Assembly: GCA_910584585.1 (NCBI GenBank)
Contig: CAJUBP010000035.1
Location: forward strand, 1-52,042
Length of the DNA: 52,042 nt
DNA from: an uncultured Lachnospiraceae bacterium
GTDB lineage: Bacteria > Bacillota > Clostridia > Lachnospirales > Lachnospiraceae
Direction of reading: 5' to 3'
Position 1 is the stretch's first letter, and each line of letters begins with the position of its first letter. The notes beneath the pieces were generated by a model, which did no database searches, was not told where the DNA came from, and worked only from the letters and a program-made list of their open reading frames with translations. Both the position numbers and the translations under genes were made by a program. This document shows positions 16,570-24,531 of the stretch, piece by piece.

Positions 16570-17556
16570 TTGATCATGGAAAATAATAAGAGACCGGAGA
16601 ATATGGAGCGTATTACAACAGCGCTGCTTGCGGAGCCGTTTATTGAGGAACAGGTAGCCGCAATCCGCAGCCAGGTGGGAGACAAAAAGGTATTACTGGC
16701 ATTATCAGGCGGCGTGGATTCCTCCGTGGTGGCGGCGCTTCTGATTAAAGCAATTGGAAAGCAGCTTGTCTGCGTCCATGTAAACCATGGCTTGCTGCGC
16801 AAGGGTGAGCCGGAGCAGGTGGTTGAAGTGTTCCGCAATCAGATGGACGCGAATTTGATCTATGTGGACGCAGCGGATCGCTTTCTGGACAAGCTGGCAG
16901 ATGTGGCGGATCCGGAGAAAAAGCGCAAGATTATCGGAGCGGAATTTATCCGTGTCTTTGAGGAAGAAGCCCGCAAGCAGGAGGGGATTGAATTTCTGGC
17001 GCAGGGAACTATCTATCCGGACATCATTGAAAGCGACGGCGTGAAAGCCCATCATAACGTGGGGGGATTGCCGGAAGATCTGCAGTTTGAATTGGTGGAG
17101 CCGCTGAAGTTTTTGTATAAAGATGAGGTGCGCATGGTAGGAAAGGCCCTGGGCCTGCCAGACGGCATGGTTTACCGGCAGCCGTTTCCCGGACCTGGAC
17201 TGGGCGTGCGCTGCCTTGGCGCAATCACCCGTGAACGGCTGGAGATTGTGCGTGAATCTGACGCAATTCTGCGGGAAGAATTTGCCAGGAATGGGCTGGA
17301 AGGAAAAGTGTGGCAGTACTTTACGGCAGTTCCGGACTTCTGTTCCGTCGGCGTGAAAGACGGCGCAAGGACATTTGCCTATCCGGTGATCCTACGTGCG
17401 GTGAATACGGTAGACGCAATGACGGCAACCGTGGAGAATGTGCCCTTTGAGCTGTTAGAACACATTACAGACAGAATTACAAATGAAGTGCCGGGGGTGA
17501 ACCGTGTGCTGTATGATTTGACGCCGAAGCCTTGCGGAACGATTGAGTGGGAATAA
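16570..17556 (+). CDS. guaA: GMP synthase, ATP-pyrophosphatase part only
   Basis: Amination of XMP to GMP. The 328-residue protein starts directly before the PP-loop (ALSGGVDSS, Ser46) and has the whole C-terminal dimerisation domain ending KPCGTIEWE, but lacks the N-terminal class I glutamine amidotransferase domain (about 190 residues) of ordinary bacterial GuaA. No amidotransferase gene is adjacent. It must use free ammonia, a separate glutaminase subunit as in archaea, or be a second copy beside a full-length enzyme. Start: the TTG at 16570 has AAAGGA eight bases upstream; the ATG at 16576 is 14 bases away but also possible. A terminator follows. Confidence 0.92.
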   Translation: MIMENNKRPENMERITTALLAEPFIEEQVAAIRSQVGDKKVLLALSGGVDSSVVAALLIKAIGKQLVCVHVNHGLLRKGEPEQVVEVFRNQMDANLIYVDAADRFLDKLADVADPEKKRKIIGAEFIRVFEEEARKQEGIEFLAQGTIYPDIIESDGVKAHHNVGGLPEDLQFELVEPLKFLYKDEVRMVGKALGLPDGMVYRQPFPGPGLGVRCLGAITRERLEIVRESDAILREEFARNGLEGKVWQYFTAVPDFCSVGVKDGARTFAYPVILRAVNTVDAMTATVENVPFELLEHITDRITNEVPGVNRVLYDLTPKPCGTIEWE

Positions 17557-17590
17557 GCGGTTTGGATGACTGGCATAAATCCATATCATA

Positions 17591-17633
17591 ACGCCCTTAG
17601 CTGTGGGTAGGAACTCATGGCTAAGGGCGTTTT
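17591..17633 (+). terminator. Terminator after guaA
   Basis: ACGCCCTTAGC (17591-17601) pairs perfectly with GCTAAGGGCGT (17620-17630), followed by a short T-run. Confidence 0.75.
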
Positions 17634-17690
17634 GCCGCGTTTGTCAACCGATTTTTAGTTTGTCTTTGAACTGTTCAACCAAATAACGGT

Positions 17691-17780
17691 CTTTGGTATG
17701 GAAGGCAAGGAGAATATTATCTCCCAGAGCTTGCATTATCTCCCGAAGAAGAAAAGCCGATAGGCATATGGGGTGAGTGA
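17691..17780 (+). pseudogene. Remnant of a TnpV-like transposon protein
   Basis: The frame ending at the TGA 17778-17780 reads YGRQGEYYLPELAL then SPEEEKPIGIWGE before the stop. This resembles the N-terminal EGDY-LPDL-LPEEE-PIG-WG block of the TnpV family found in Firmicute transposons. No ribosome site or rest of the gene is present, so it would be a small decayed fragment. The assignment rests on memory of the family pattern. Confidence 0.4.
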
Positions 17781-17814
17781 GTGTCGTTCAATGAAGCAAA
17801 AATAGTTCGGGGAA

Positions 17815-17843
17815 TTGAAAAATCTTATAAATTCGTGTATACT
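17815..17843 (+). promoter_or_regulatory. Promoter for the methyltransferase unit
   Basis: TTGAAA and TATACT are separated by 17 bases, about 47 bp upstream of the small ORF at 17890. Confidence 0.65.
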
Positions 17844-17889
17844 TAAAAAATTAAAATGAGAAATTAGGAGTTGTGGAGGTATCATATAA

Positions 17890-17964
17890 ATGAAATTGGC
17901 AGATTTATCAATGGGACCAGACTGGATAGTATGTAAGCTGCATACAAAGAAAAGTCAGGAGTAA
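17890..17964 (+). CDS. Possible 24-residue leader peptide
   Basis: Short ORF MKLADLSMGPDWIVCKLH... of 24 codons. A strong GTGGAGG ribosome site lies ten bases upstream and a good promoter before that. Its stop (GAGTAAGGA) overlaps the ribosome site of the methyltransferase gene 12 bp downstream, so translation could be coupled. It may be a leader peptide, a tiny functional protein, or the left-over start of a deleted gene. Confidence 0.4.
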   Translation: MKLADLSMGPDWIVCKLHTKKSQE

Positions 17965-17976
17965 GGACAGTATGAT

Positions 17977-18762
17977 ATGAAGATAATAAACAGGAATATA
18001 GATAGCGGAAAGCCCTTTGACTGGGGGAAAACTTCTTTTGATTACGCGAAATTCCGTGACATTTATCCACAAGAGTTTTATCAAAGAATTGTTGACCGTA
18101 AATTATGCTTGGACGGACAATCTGTCCTTGATATTGGAACAGGAACGGGAGTTCTTCCTAGAAATATGTATCAGTATGGGGCGAAGTGGACGGCTGCGGA
18201 TATTTCAGAAAACCAAATTGAACAAGCGAAAATTCTCTCAAAGGGTATGGAGATAGATTATCATGTTGTATCAACAGAGGATATAAGTTTTTCGGATAAT
18301 TCTTTTGATGTAATTACAGCATGTCAGTGTTTTTGGTATTTCGACCATGAAGCTGTTATGCCTAAGTTTTATCGTATGCTGAAACAAGGGGGAAGTATTC
18401 TTGTTTTATATATGGCATGGCTGCCGTTTGAGGATGAGATTGCAGGAGCCAGTGAAAAACTTGTATTAAAATATAATCCAGATTGGAGCGGCGCAGGAGA
18501 AACGAAACATCCAATAGACATACCCGATTGTTACAAACAAAAATTTGAGCATGTATATCATGAAGAATTTACCCTAAGAATACCGTTTACCCGTGAAAGC
18601 TGGAATGGGAGAATGAAGGCTTGCCGTGGAATCGGCGCTTCACTTACCCCGAAAGAGATTTCGCTGTGGGAGCAAGAGCATATGACGCTCCTTGGACGAA
18701 TTGCGCCGAATGAATTTGATATTTTGCATTACGCTGCTATTGCAGAGCTTAAAAAGCATTAA
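17977..18762 (+). CDS. Class I SAM-dependent methyltransferase
   Basis: The 261-residue protein has the SAM-binding motif I VLDIGTGTGVLPRNM (about residues 49-63), an acidic motif II region (WTAADISENQIEQAK), DNSFDVITACQCFWYFD (motif post-I/IV) and MLKQGGSILVLYMAW (motif V/VI). This is the UbiE/YjhP-like small-molecule methyltransferase layout. The substrate is not predictable. The region around it is AT-rich and littered with gene fragments, which suggests acquired DNA. TAAGGA lies upstream of the ATG. Confidence 0.85.
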   Translation: MKIINRNIDSGKPFDWGKTSFDYAKFRDIYPQEFYQRIVDRKLCLDGQSVLDIGTGTGVLPRNMYQYGAKWTAADISENQIEQAKILSKGMEIDYHVVSTEDISFSDNSFDVITACQCFWYFDHEAVMPKFYRMLKQGGSILVLYMAWLPFEDEIAGASEKLVLKYNPDWSGAGETKHPIDIPDCYKQKFEHVYHEEFTLRIPFTRESWNGRMKACRGIGASLTPKEISLWEQEHMTLLGRIAPNEFDILHYAAIAELKKH

Positions 18763-18804
18763 AATTCGTTTGATGAATTGAAATGTGTGAGGTTTTATAT
18801 AAAT

Positions 18805-18930
18805 ATGGATTATAAAATTCGAGAAATTAGAGAAAATGAAGAAGAATACATCATGGTTTGTCGGTTATAGTAATGGAAAAATTATAGAAATTTAGTGGGA
18901 AAATATAAGGTCATAAAGAAGGCGGAAGCA
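18805..18930 (+). pseudogene. Truncated acetyltransferase-like gene start
   Basis: MDYKIREIRENEEEYI, typical of a GNAT N-terminus, begins at 18805 and hits a stop at 18870. A further fragment (GKYKVIKKAEA) reads to a TGA at about 18930. I see no intact gene between 18763 and 19176; the region looks like eroded coding sequence plus the promoter at 19062. Confidence 0.35.
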
Positions 18931-19061
18931 TGAGAAATAAAAAGTGATTGAAGTGTATAATTATTTTTGTAATTTCAGCAATTTAATTAATGATCCTTTG
19001 TCTTTCCCCGCCCCGTGAAAAGTAACTCCGAGAGGCTCAAAACGAAAGAAAAGTGGGATGA

Positions 19062-19090
19062 TTGAAAAATATTGTATTTTGATGTATAAT
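19062..19090 (+). promoter_or_regulatory. Promoter of the 660-residue membrane protein gene
   Basis: TTGAAA and a perfect TATAAT are 17 bases apart, 87 bp upstream of the ATG at 19177. Confidence 0.7.
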
Positions 19091-19176
19091 TCCTAGAACT
19101 GCCGTACTAGGAAAAGCTGAGTCTGAACAGCGGATATGCGACAGGCATCAGCCATTGCAGAAGGAGGGCATAACTT

Positions 19177-21159
19177 ATGGATTTGTTAAAAAGTGTTATT
19201 TTGGAAGGGACGGGAGCATTATGGAGCGATTTGGACAGGTATGAAGCGGGAGATTATTCCAGATTGGCCGGGATTGATTTTGAGGGGGCGGTATATCTTG
19301 ACAGAATGCGGGCGGTATATGAGGAGGCGGAATTTGATTGGCACGGCGGAGGTCCAGCTTACACAAAGACCGGTTTCCGGCTGGAAAAGGACGAGAAAAT
19401 TGAAAAAATACGGGTGGATTTTGTAAAAAGCCAGGGCTTTATCTATAATATCCATTTTGATACCAATAAGCGCGTTAATCTGGGATTCTCGTCCTATGAT
19501 CCGGATATTCCAAAGTCAGAGATCATACAGAAAGAGTGCGTGATCGGCGAGGAATTTGAGGTGGCCTGCCTGGAAGGCGGCGCTGAGCTATGCACCGGAA
19601 CTAATTATTGTGTGGCGGGGCTGACCGTATACAGCAGGCGGCTGGAGGAAGCAGGATATTTTGATGTGGCTGAGGCGGACACGGATGATTCTACGCTGCT
19701 GTTTATTTCCCAGGAAAATTCTTCCGGCCCTGCTTTGCACGAGGAAGTGTCAGAAATCTATCGCGTCAAGGTGAAGGAAGACACGGCAATGCTGACTGCC
19801 TTTCTCTACTCGGGGGACGGGCGCAAGATAACAATGGACGCGCCGGCAGCCATGCGCGTGATTGACCCTGAAGGGCGTGAAATGAAGCCAGAGCTCATAT
19901 CTGCGCCGGACTATATTTATCTGGACGAAGACGGTAATATGCAGGGAATTGTCCTCAGCAATCCTATAGAGGGAACCTGGGAAATTGTTGTCGAAGCCGC
20001 CAGGAGCAGAGAATTTCGCTGCGATTGCTTCCTGTATTCCCTTGGGGATGATATGGATGAGCTGCTGAACCGTTTAAAGAAGCTGTTTCCGAAAGAGTCG
20101 GAGGAGGAATTAGAAGATCGCCTGCTGCTGCCGCTTATTTTAAATATTGGCTCTATCAAAGAGGAAGGGCTGTCTGCGGCAGAAGGCAAAGAGGCTGGAA
20201 TTTCCCCATATGAATGGTGGAAAATATGCGATATGGCTAAAACGCTCGGAAAAGCAGGATTCATTGCGCTGGTTATGATCGTGGGTATCTATGGAATCTA
20301 CTATTACTACAAAAAGAAAAAGCTTGAAGAGCTGTTAAAGATTTTTAACAAGCCCTATAGGGTGAAGGCCAGGAAAGTAAATACCACCAGAAAGTTCTGG
20401 AAGCGGGTGGAAAGCAAGATTCCCCCTGTCACAGAATGGGTGGATAAAGAATCCGTGCTGAAAAACAGGTTGGATACCAGGATCGTGGAGAACGGTTTCA
20501 ATGACAAAGGGTTTGTAATCGACAGAGCCGCCTATGAGCAGGTTTATGCCGTCATGCCGGATGCCAGCATTTATGTAGGGCAGAAAAACCCTCCCAAGTT
20601 TAATCCGATGGGTAAACATCTGGAAGTGGATTTAGGAGGGGAAGGCCGTTACAACGACAAAGTGGACAATAAAGTTCTGAAATGCGGATTTCGGAAAGCA
20701 TTGAATTTAAATTCAAGACTGCATAATTATTATAATAAAAACGGCATTCCGCTGCTGATCTATATGCAGGACTTTAGTTTTTTGTTTCCGTTTCCGTTTG
20801 TGGACGGCTGCGTAGACATATTTTATAAACAGGGAGTAGGCTGCCTGTACCGGAAAGAAGCGGACGAAATTGTGCGCTGCCTAAAGGAGGACGGCATGAT
20901 TCTTGCAATAGATGTGGCAGTGAAAAAGAATGTGCCTGTGGATGTTCCGCCCATGTCCAGGAAAGATTGGGAGGATCCCTATAACCCGGGGCTTTCAGGA
21001 GATTATAGGAAATACAGCAATGATGATCTGGTGGAGTATCTGGATGAGGATTTATTGGCAATTTACTGCTATATTGCGGATCATCTGCTGAAAGATATGT
21101 GGTTGATTGGAGATCCGGAAAGTGAAGACAGAAGTTCCGTGCTAGTATGCATTAAATAA
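19177..21159 (+). CDS. Orphan 660-residue membrane protein with a methyltransferase-like C-terminal half
   Basis: I cannot place this protein in a named family. Seen in order: an N-terminal beta-rich region (1-180). Then a region (about 190-285) with IYRVKVKEDTAMLTAFLYSG, VIDPEGREM and SNPIEGTWEIVVEA that reads like a pre-peptidase-C/P-type beta-sandwich. Then a helical acidic linker, one membrane helix (about 360-378) followed by YYYYKKKKLEELL, and a C-terminal domain. The latter has HLEVDLGGEGRYND (about 480-493) and ADEIVRCLKEDGMILAIDV, resembling motif I and the LKPGG strand of a Rossmann methyltransferase. There is no signal peptide. GAAGGAGGG lies upstream of the ATG; the gene is single and has its own strong promoter. 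Confidence 0.75.
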   Translation: MDLLKSVILEGTGALWSDLDRYEAGDYSRLAGIDFEGAVYLDRMRAVYEEAEFDWHGGGPAYTKTGFRLEKDEKIEKIRVDFVKSQGFIYNIHFDTNKRVNLGFSSYDPDIPKSEIIQKECVIGEEFEVACLEGGAELCTGTNYCVAGLTVYSRRLEEAGYFDVAEADTDDSTLLFISQENSSGPALHEEVSEIYRVKVKEDTAMLTAFLYSGDGRKITMDAPAAMRVIDPEGREMKPELISAPDYIYLDEDGNMQGIVLSNPIEGTWEIVVEAARSREFRCDCFLYSLGDDMDELLNRLKKLFPKESEEELEDRLLLPLILNIGSIKEEGLSAAEGKEAGISPYEWWKICDMAKTLGKAGFIALVMIVGIYGIYYYYKKKKLEELLKIFNKPYRVKARKVNTTRKFWKRVESKIPPVTEWVDKESVLKNRLDTRIVENGFNDKGFVIDRAAYEQVYAVMPDASIYVGQKNPPKFNPMGKHLEVDLGGEGRYNDKVDNKVLKCGFRKALNLNSRLHNYYNKNGIPLLIYMQDFSFLFPFPFVDGCVDIFYKQGVGCLYRKEADEIVRCLKEDGMILAIDVAVKKNVPVDVPPMSRKDWEDPYNPGLSGDYRKYSNDDLVEYLDEDLLAIYCYIADHLLKDMWLIGDPESEDRSSVLVCIK

Positions 21160-21184
21160 CGCCAAATGATTTGTCCGTCAGATG

Positions 21185-21219
21185 CCGTAACAGTGAAGCT
21201 GAAGGCTGAGCTGTTACGG
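21185..21219. repeat. GTAACAG...CTGTTAC hairpin, copy 2
   Basis: CCGTAACAG and CTGTTACGG pair perfectly around TGAAGCTGAAGGCTGAG. It is nearly the same sequence as 4300-4331, with arms extended by CC/GG. Confidence 0.65.
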
Positions 21220-21276
21220 ATATTTTTCAGGGGACGGCCGGAAAATGAAATTTCCCGGCTGTCCCCTGAAAAAATT
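21220..21276. terminator. Bidirectional terminator
   Basis: TTTTTCAGGGGACGGCCGG pairs with CCCGGCTGTCCCCTGAAAAA around AAAATGAAATTT. It serves the 660-residue gene on the plus strand and kdgK on the minus strand. Confidence 0.85.
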
Positions 21277-21299
21277 GGATCAGAAATTAATTTGTGCCA

Positions 21300-22322
21300 T
21301 TACCTCTGCACCCGTCCCGACGCATTGCCGCCGGCCAGAGATTTTACCTCTGCCTCAGATACCAGATTGTAATCATGTTCAATGGTATGTTTCAGACAGG
21401 AAGCCGCCACAGCGTAATTGATGGCGTCCTGCTGTTCATATCCATGGCTGAGGGCGTGGATCAGACCGCCGCCAAAGGAATCTCCGCCGCCCACACGGTC
21501 CACAATATGAACCAGATATTCCGGGGAGAAGCATGCCTGTCCATCTTTGTAGAGCATGCCGGCCCACTTGTTGTCCGTGGCGGAAATGCTGCCCCGCAGG
21601 GTGATTGCCACATATTCGCAGCCAAAGCGATCCGACAGTTCTTTTGCCACGCCGATATAGCCTTCCCGGCTGATTTTTCCGGTATTGATATCTGTTCCTT
21701 CTGCGTGAATGCCGAATACATCTGCAGCGTCTTCCTCGTTGGCGATGCACACATCCACGTAGGGCATCAGCTCGCCCATAACTTTTCCTGCCTGTTCACT
21801 GGTCCAGAGCTTCTTGCGGAAATTAAGGTCGCAGCTGATTTTCACATTTTTTGCTTTTGCGGCTTTGCAGGCGTCTAGGCAGATCTGGGGATTTTCGCCG
21901 CCTAAAGCAGGCGTGATGCCTGTAAAGTGGAACCAGTCAGCGCCCTCAAAAATCCTATCCCAGTCAAAATCCTCTCGTTTTGCCAGAGAGATAGAGGAGC
22001 CTGCCCGGTCATAGATGACCTTGGAGGGCCGTTGGGACGCGCCTTTTTCTACGAAATAAATGCCTAGCCTGGGGCCGCCTTTGACAATGCCGGCGGTGTC
22101 TACGCCGAACTGGCGCAGGCTGTTGATGGCGCACTGTCCCAGATCATTGTCCGGCAGTTTTGTCACGAATGCGGCCTCATTGCCGTAATTTGCCAGGGAA
22201 ACGGCTACATTTGCCTCGCCTCCTGCATAGCTTGCCTCAAATTTACCTGCCTGAACGAACCGGAGATATCCTTCCGGATTCAGACGCATCATAATTTCAC
22301 CGAAACATACTACTTTTGCCAT
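21300..22322 (-). CDS. kdgK: 2-keto-3-deoxy sugar acid kinase (PfkB family)
   Basis: Phosphorylates 2-keto-3-deoxygluconate or -galactonate at O6 with ATP. The 340-residue ribokinase-fold protein begins VVCFGEIMMRLNPEG, has the PfkB signature region YAGGEANVAVSLANYG, and the anion-hole/catalytic Asp block VGGGDSFGGGLIHAL near the C-terminus. It lies 19 bp downstream of eda in the dgoD-eda-kdgK operon, so its product feeds Eda. GAAAGGA lies ten bases upstream of the ATG. KDG and KDGal cannot be told apart by eye; the neighbouring DgoD points to the galactonate epimer, though many such kinases accept both. Confidence 0.9.
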   Translation of the reverse strand: MAKVVCFGEIMMRLNPEGYLRFVQAGKFEASYAGGEANVAVSLANYGNEAAFVTKLPDNDLGQCAINSLRQFGVDTAGIVKGGPRLGIYFVEKGASQRPSKVIYDRAGSSISLAKREDFDWDRIFEGADWFHFTGITPALGGENPQICLDACKAAKAKNVKISCDLNFRKKLWTSEQAGKVMGELMPYVDVCIANEEDAADVFGIHAEGTDINTGKISREGYIGVAKELSDRFGCEYVAITLRGSISATDNKWAGMLYKDGQACFSPEYLVHIVDRVGGGDSFGGGLIHALSHGYEQQDAINYAVAASCLKHTIEHDYNLVSEAEVKSLAGGNASGRVQR

Positions 22323-22341
22323 TGTTTCATTTTCCTTTCTG

Positions 22342-23004
22342 TTATGCTTCTTTTGCGTTGGTTACAAATTCCCGGGCCAATGCCGTGATTTTGTCAAATT
22401 CGCCTTTTTGAATCCACTGGGCGTTGACAAGATTGCCGCCTACGCCTGCGCCGATGGCGCCGGCTTTGATAAATTCCGCCACGTTTTTCTCATTGACGCC
22501 GCCCACTGCAAGCACCGGAATGTGGCTCATAGGCGCTTTGACAGCTTTGATGTAGGCAGCTCCCAGATTGCCCACCGGGAAGATTTTTACAAAATCCGCG
22601 CCGGCTTCGTAAGCGGTTACGATTTCAGAAGGAGTCATGGCTCCCGGCATGGTCACCAGTCCCTGTTCTTTGGCGTAGCGGATCACTTCCGGGTTGGTGG
22701 AGGGAGTGATGATGTAAAGGGCTCCCGCTTCCTTTGCCAGATCCACCTGTTCCTTTGTCAGCACTGTTCCGGCTCCCACCATGACCTGATCCGGCAGCTC
22801 TTCGCTGATGGCCCGGATGGCTTTGGTGGTGGCCTGGAAATGATCTTCGCTTTTCTGGTTAAAAGTAATTTCCACCATGTTAACGCCGCCTTCATAAAGC
22901 GCCCGGGCCAGGTTTACGCAGTGTTCCGGCTCCATGCCCCGGACAATGGCTATAATCTTATTGTCATATACATTCTGGATAATCTCTTCTCTTGTCGGTT
23001 TCAT
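22342..23004 (-). CDS. eda: 2-keto-3-deoxy-6-phosphogluconate/galactonate aldolase
   Basis: Class I aldolase that splits KDPG or KDPGal into pyruvate and glyceraldehyde-3-phosphate. The 220-residue TIM-barrel protein shows MVEITFNQK with the catalytic Glu region, VGAGTVLTKEQ, FIITPS-type phosphate loop (YIITPSTNPE), PGAMTPSEI and the Schiff-base Lys in FVKIFPVGNLG. AAGGAG precedes the ATG. It is the middle gene of the leftward operon, 22 bp after dgoD. Confidence 0.93.
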   Translation of the reverse strand: MKPTREEIIQNVYDNKIIAIVRGMEPEHCVNLARALYEGGVNMVEITFNQKSEDHFQATTKAIRAISEELPDQVMVGAGTVLTKEQVDLAKEAGALYIITPSTNPEVIRYAKEQGLVTMPGAMTPSEIVTAYEAGADFVKIFPVGNLGAAYIKAVKAPMSHIPVLAVGGVNEKNVAEFIKAGAIGAGVGGNLVNAQWIQKGEFDKITALAREFVTNAKEA

Positions 23005-23026
23005 TTCAATCTCCTTATCATTTCAC

Positions 23027-24175
23027 TTACCATTCCGCAATAGAACCGTCCTCATGCCTCCATACCGGATTCTTCCAGTTGTGATTGGTTTTGCTTTCTT
23101 CCAGCACCAGTTCCTTGTTGACGTCCACGCCAAGGCCTGGAAGTTTCGGCAGATTCACATAGCCGTCGGTAAATTTGAAGTCGTCTTTGTTATTGACATA
23201 ATCCAGCACGCTCTTGCCCACGTTGTAATGGATTCCCATGCTCTGTTCCTGAATTACTGCATTATAGCTGGCAGCGTCCACGTTCAGGCAGCTTGCCAGG
23301 GCAATGGGGCCCAGGGGACAGTGGGGCGCAAGGGCAACGTCGTAGGCTTCCGCCATGGCTCCGATTTTCTTTACCTCGGTGATGCCGCCGGCATGGCTTA
23401 AGTCAGGCTGGATAATGTCTACGCCGCCGGTCTGCAGAAGCCGTTTAAAGTCATATTTGCTGAACAGGCGTTCTCCTGTTGCAATGGGAATATTGCAGGC
23501 AGCGGCAATTTCCGGGAAGTATTCCATATTTTCACAGAGCACCGGCTCTTCAATGAACATGGGATCAAACTCTTCTAATTTTTTTGCCAGAACCTTTGCC
23601 ATGGGCTTGTGCACGCGGCCGTGGAAATCAATGGCGATGCCGAAATACTTTCCGCAGCTTTCCCGGATAGCGGCTACCCGTTCCAGAACGGCGTCTACTT
23701 TATCATAGGTGTCGATCATCTGAAGCTCTTCCGTGGCGTTCATCTTGATGGCCTGAAAACCGGCGTTTTTCTTTTCCAGAGCCGCTGCGCCCGCGTCAGA
23801 GGGGCGATCGCCGCCAATCCAGCTGTATACCTTCATTTTCGTGTGGCACGCGCCGCCCAGCAGTTCATAAACCGGAACGCCCAACGCTTTTCCTTTGATA
23901 TCCCAAAGGGCCTGGTCAATGCCGGAGATGGCGCTCATCAAAACGCCGCCGCCCCGGTAGAACCCTGCCCGGTAGAGGGTGCTCCAGATATCTTCGATAT
24001 TCCTGGGATCGGCGCCGATAAGATAGTCTTTCATTTCCTGAACACACGCAAGGACGGTGCTGCAGTGTCCCTCCAGGACAGGTTCGCCCCAGCCGGTAAT
24101 GCCTTCGTCTGTCATGATTTCCACAAATCCCCATCTGGGGCGGACGGTATAAGTGTTGACTTCTGTGATTTTCAC
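23027..24175 (-). CDS. dgoD: D-galactonate dehydratase (enolase superfamily)
   Basis: Dehydrates D-galactonate to 2-keto-3-deoxygalactonate. The 382-residue protein closely follows the DgoD pattern: GWGEPVLEG, RAGFYRGGGVLMSAISGIDQ, SWIGGDRP, metal ligands in IDFHGRVHKPMAK, FIEEPVL and ATGERLF, then the catalytic-His loop APHCPLGPIALA, ending NPVWRHEDGSIAEW. The GTG at 24175 is chosen because AAGGAGG lies eight bases upstream and the length then equals E. coli DgoD. A longer ATG reading of 12 extra residues would start before the ribosome site. First gene of the leftward operon. Confidence 0.94.
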   Translation of the reverse strand: MKITEVNTYTVRPRWGFVEIMTDEGITGWGEPVLEGHCSTVLACVQEMKDYLIGADPRNIEDIWSTLYRAGFYRGGGVLMSAISGIDQALWDIKGKALGVPVYELLGGACHTKMKVYSWIGGDRPSDAGAAALEKKNAGFQAIKMNATEELQMIDTYDKVDAVLERVAAIRESCGKYFGIAIDFHGRVHKPMAKVLAKKLEEFDPMFIEEPVLCENMEYFPEIAAACNIPIATGERLFSKYDFKRLLQTGGVDIIQPDLSHAGGITEVKKIGAMAEAYDVALAPHCPLGPIALASCLNVDAASYNAVIQEQSMGIHYNVGKSVLDYVNNKDDFKFTDGYVNLPKLPGLGVDVNKELVLEESKTNHNWKNPVWRHEDGSIAEW

Positions 24176-24231
24176 TGTGATTTCCTCCTTTTTTGAAACA
24201 TATTTGCCCAAATTATTAATAAAGTATAAAG

Positions 24232-24243
24232 TTGTAGGACGAA
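24232..24243. promoter_or_regulatory. Possible operator in the dgoD promoter
   Basis: TTGTAGGACGAA resembles the two operators near 24.48 kb with one extra base. On the minus strand it falls within the spacer of a plausible TTTTCA-17-TATACT promoter for dgoD. Confidence 0.4.
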
Positions 24244-24418
24244 TTTGAAAAAATAGTAAGAAATTGGGAAATCCGTCCCATAACTAGAATCTGTTCTATA
24301 ACAATAATAAACCATTTGGCACGGAAAAGCAATTCGGCATAATGCATAAAATGAAATAGTGAAATTCATACATTTCTGACAAAATACAAAAAACTGGGAA
24401 GAAAAAGAGCCGGGTTTG

Positions 24419-24447
24419 TTGACAAAACAGCAAAAATATAGTAATTT
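24419..24447 (+). promoter_or_regulatory. Possible promoter of the rightward catabolic operon
   Basis: A perfect TTGACA -35 is followed after 17 bases by a poor -10 (TAATTT). The operators at 24464 and 24486 lie just downstream, where a bound repressor would block transcription. Confidence 0.35.
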
Positions 24448-24463
24448 CTAAGAAGCACAAAAT

Positions 24464-24496
24464 TTGTTGGACAAAAAAATACAATTTGTCCGACAA
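24464..24496. promoter_or_regulatory. Paired GntR-type operators
   Basis: TTGTTGGACAA (24464-24474) and the perfect palindrome TTGTCCGACAA (24486-24496) have centres 22 bp apart, two helical turns. They sit just upstream of the symporter gene. The FadR-type regulator encoded at 30621 is the natural candidate to bind here. Confidence 0.6.
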
Positions 24497-24531
24497 AACT
24501 GCACAGAGAAAAATTTTAAAGGAGGGATCTT

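Noticed and set aside
21187..21878. Plus-strand frames opposite kdgK
   Set aside because: They start in the repeat/terminator and overlap a clear sugar kinase on the minus strand.
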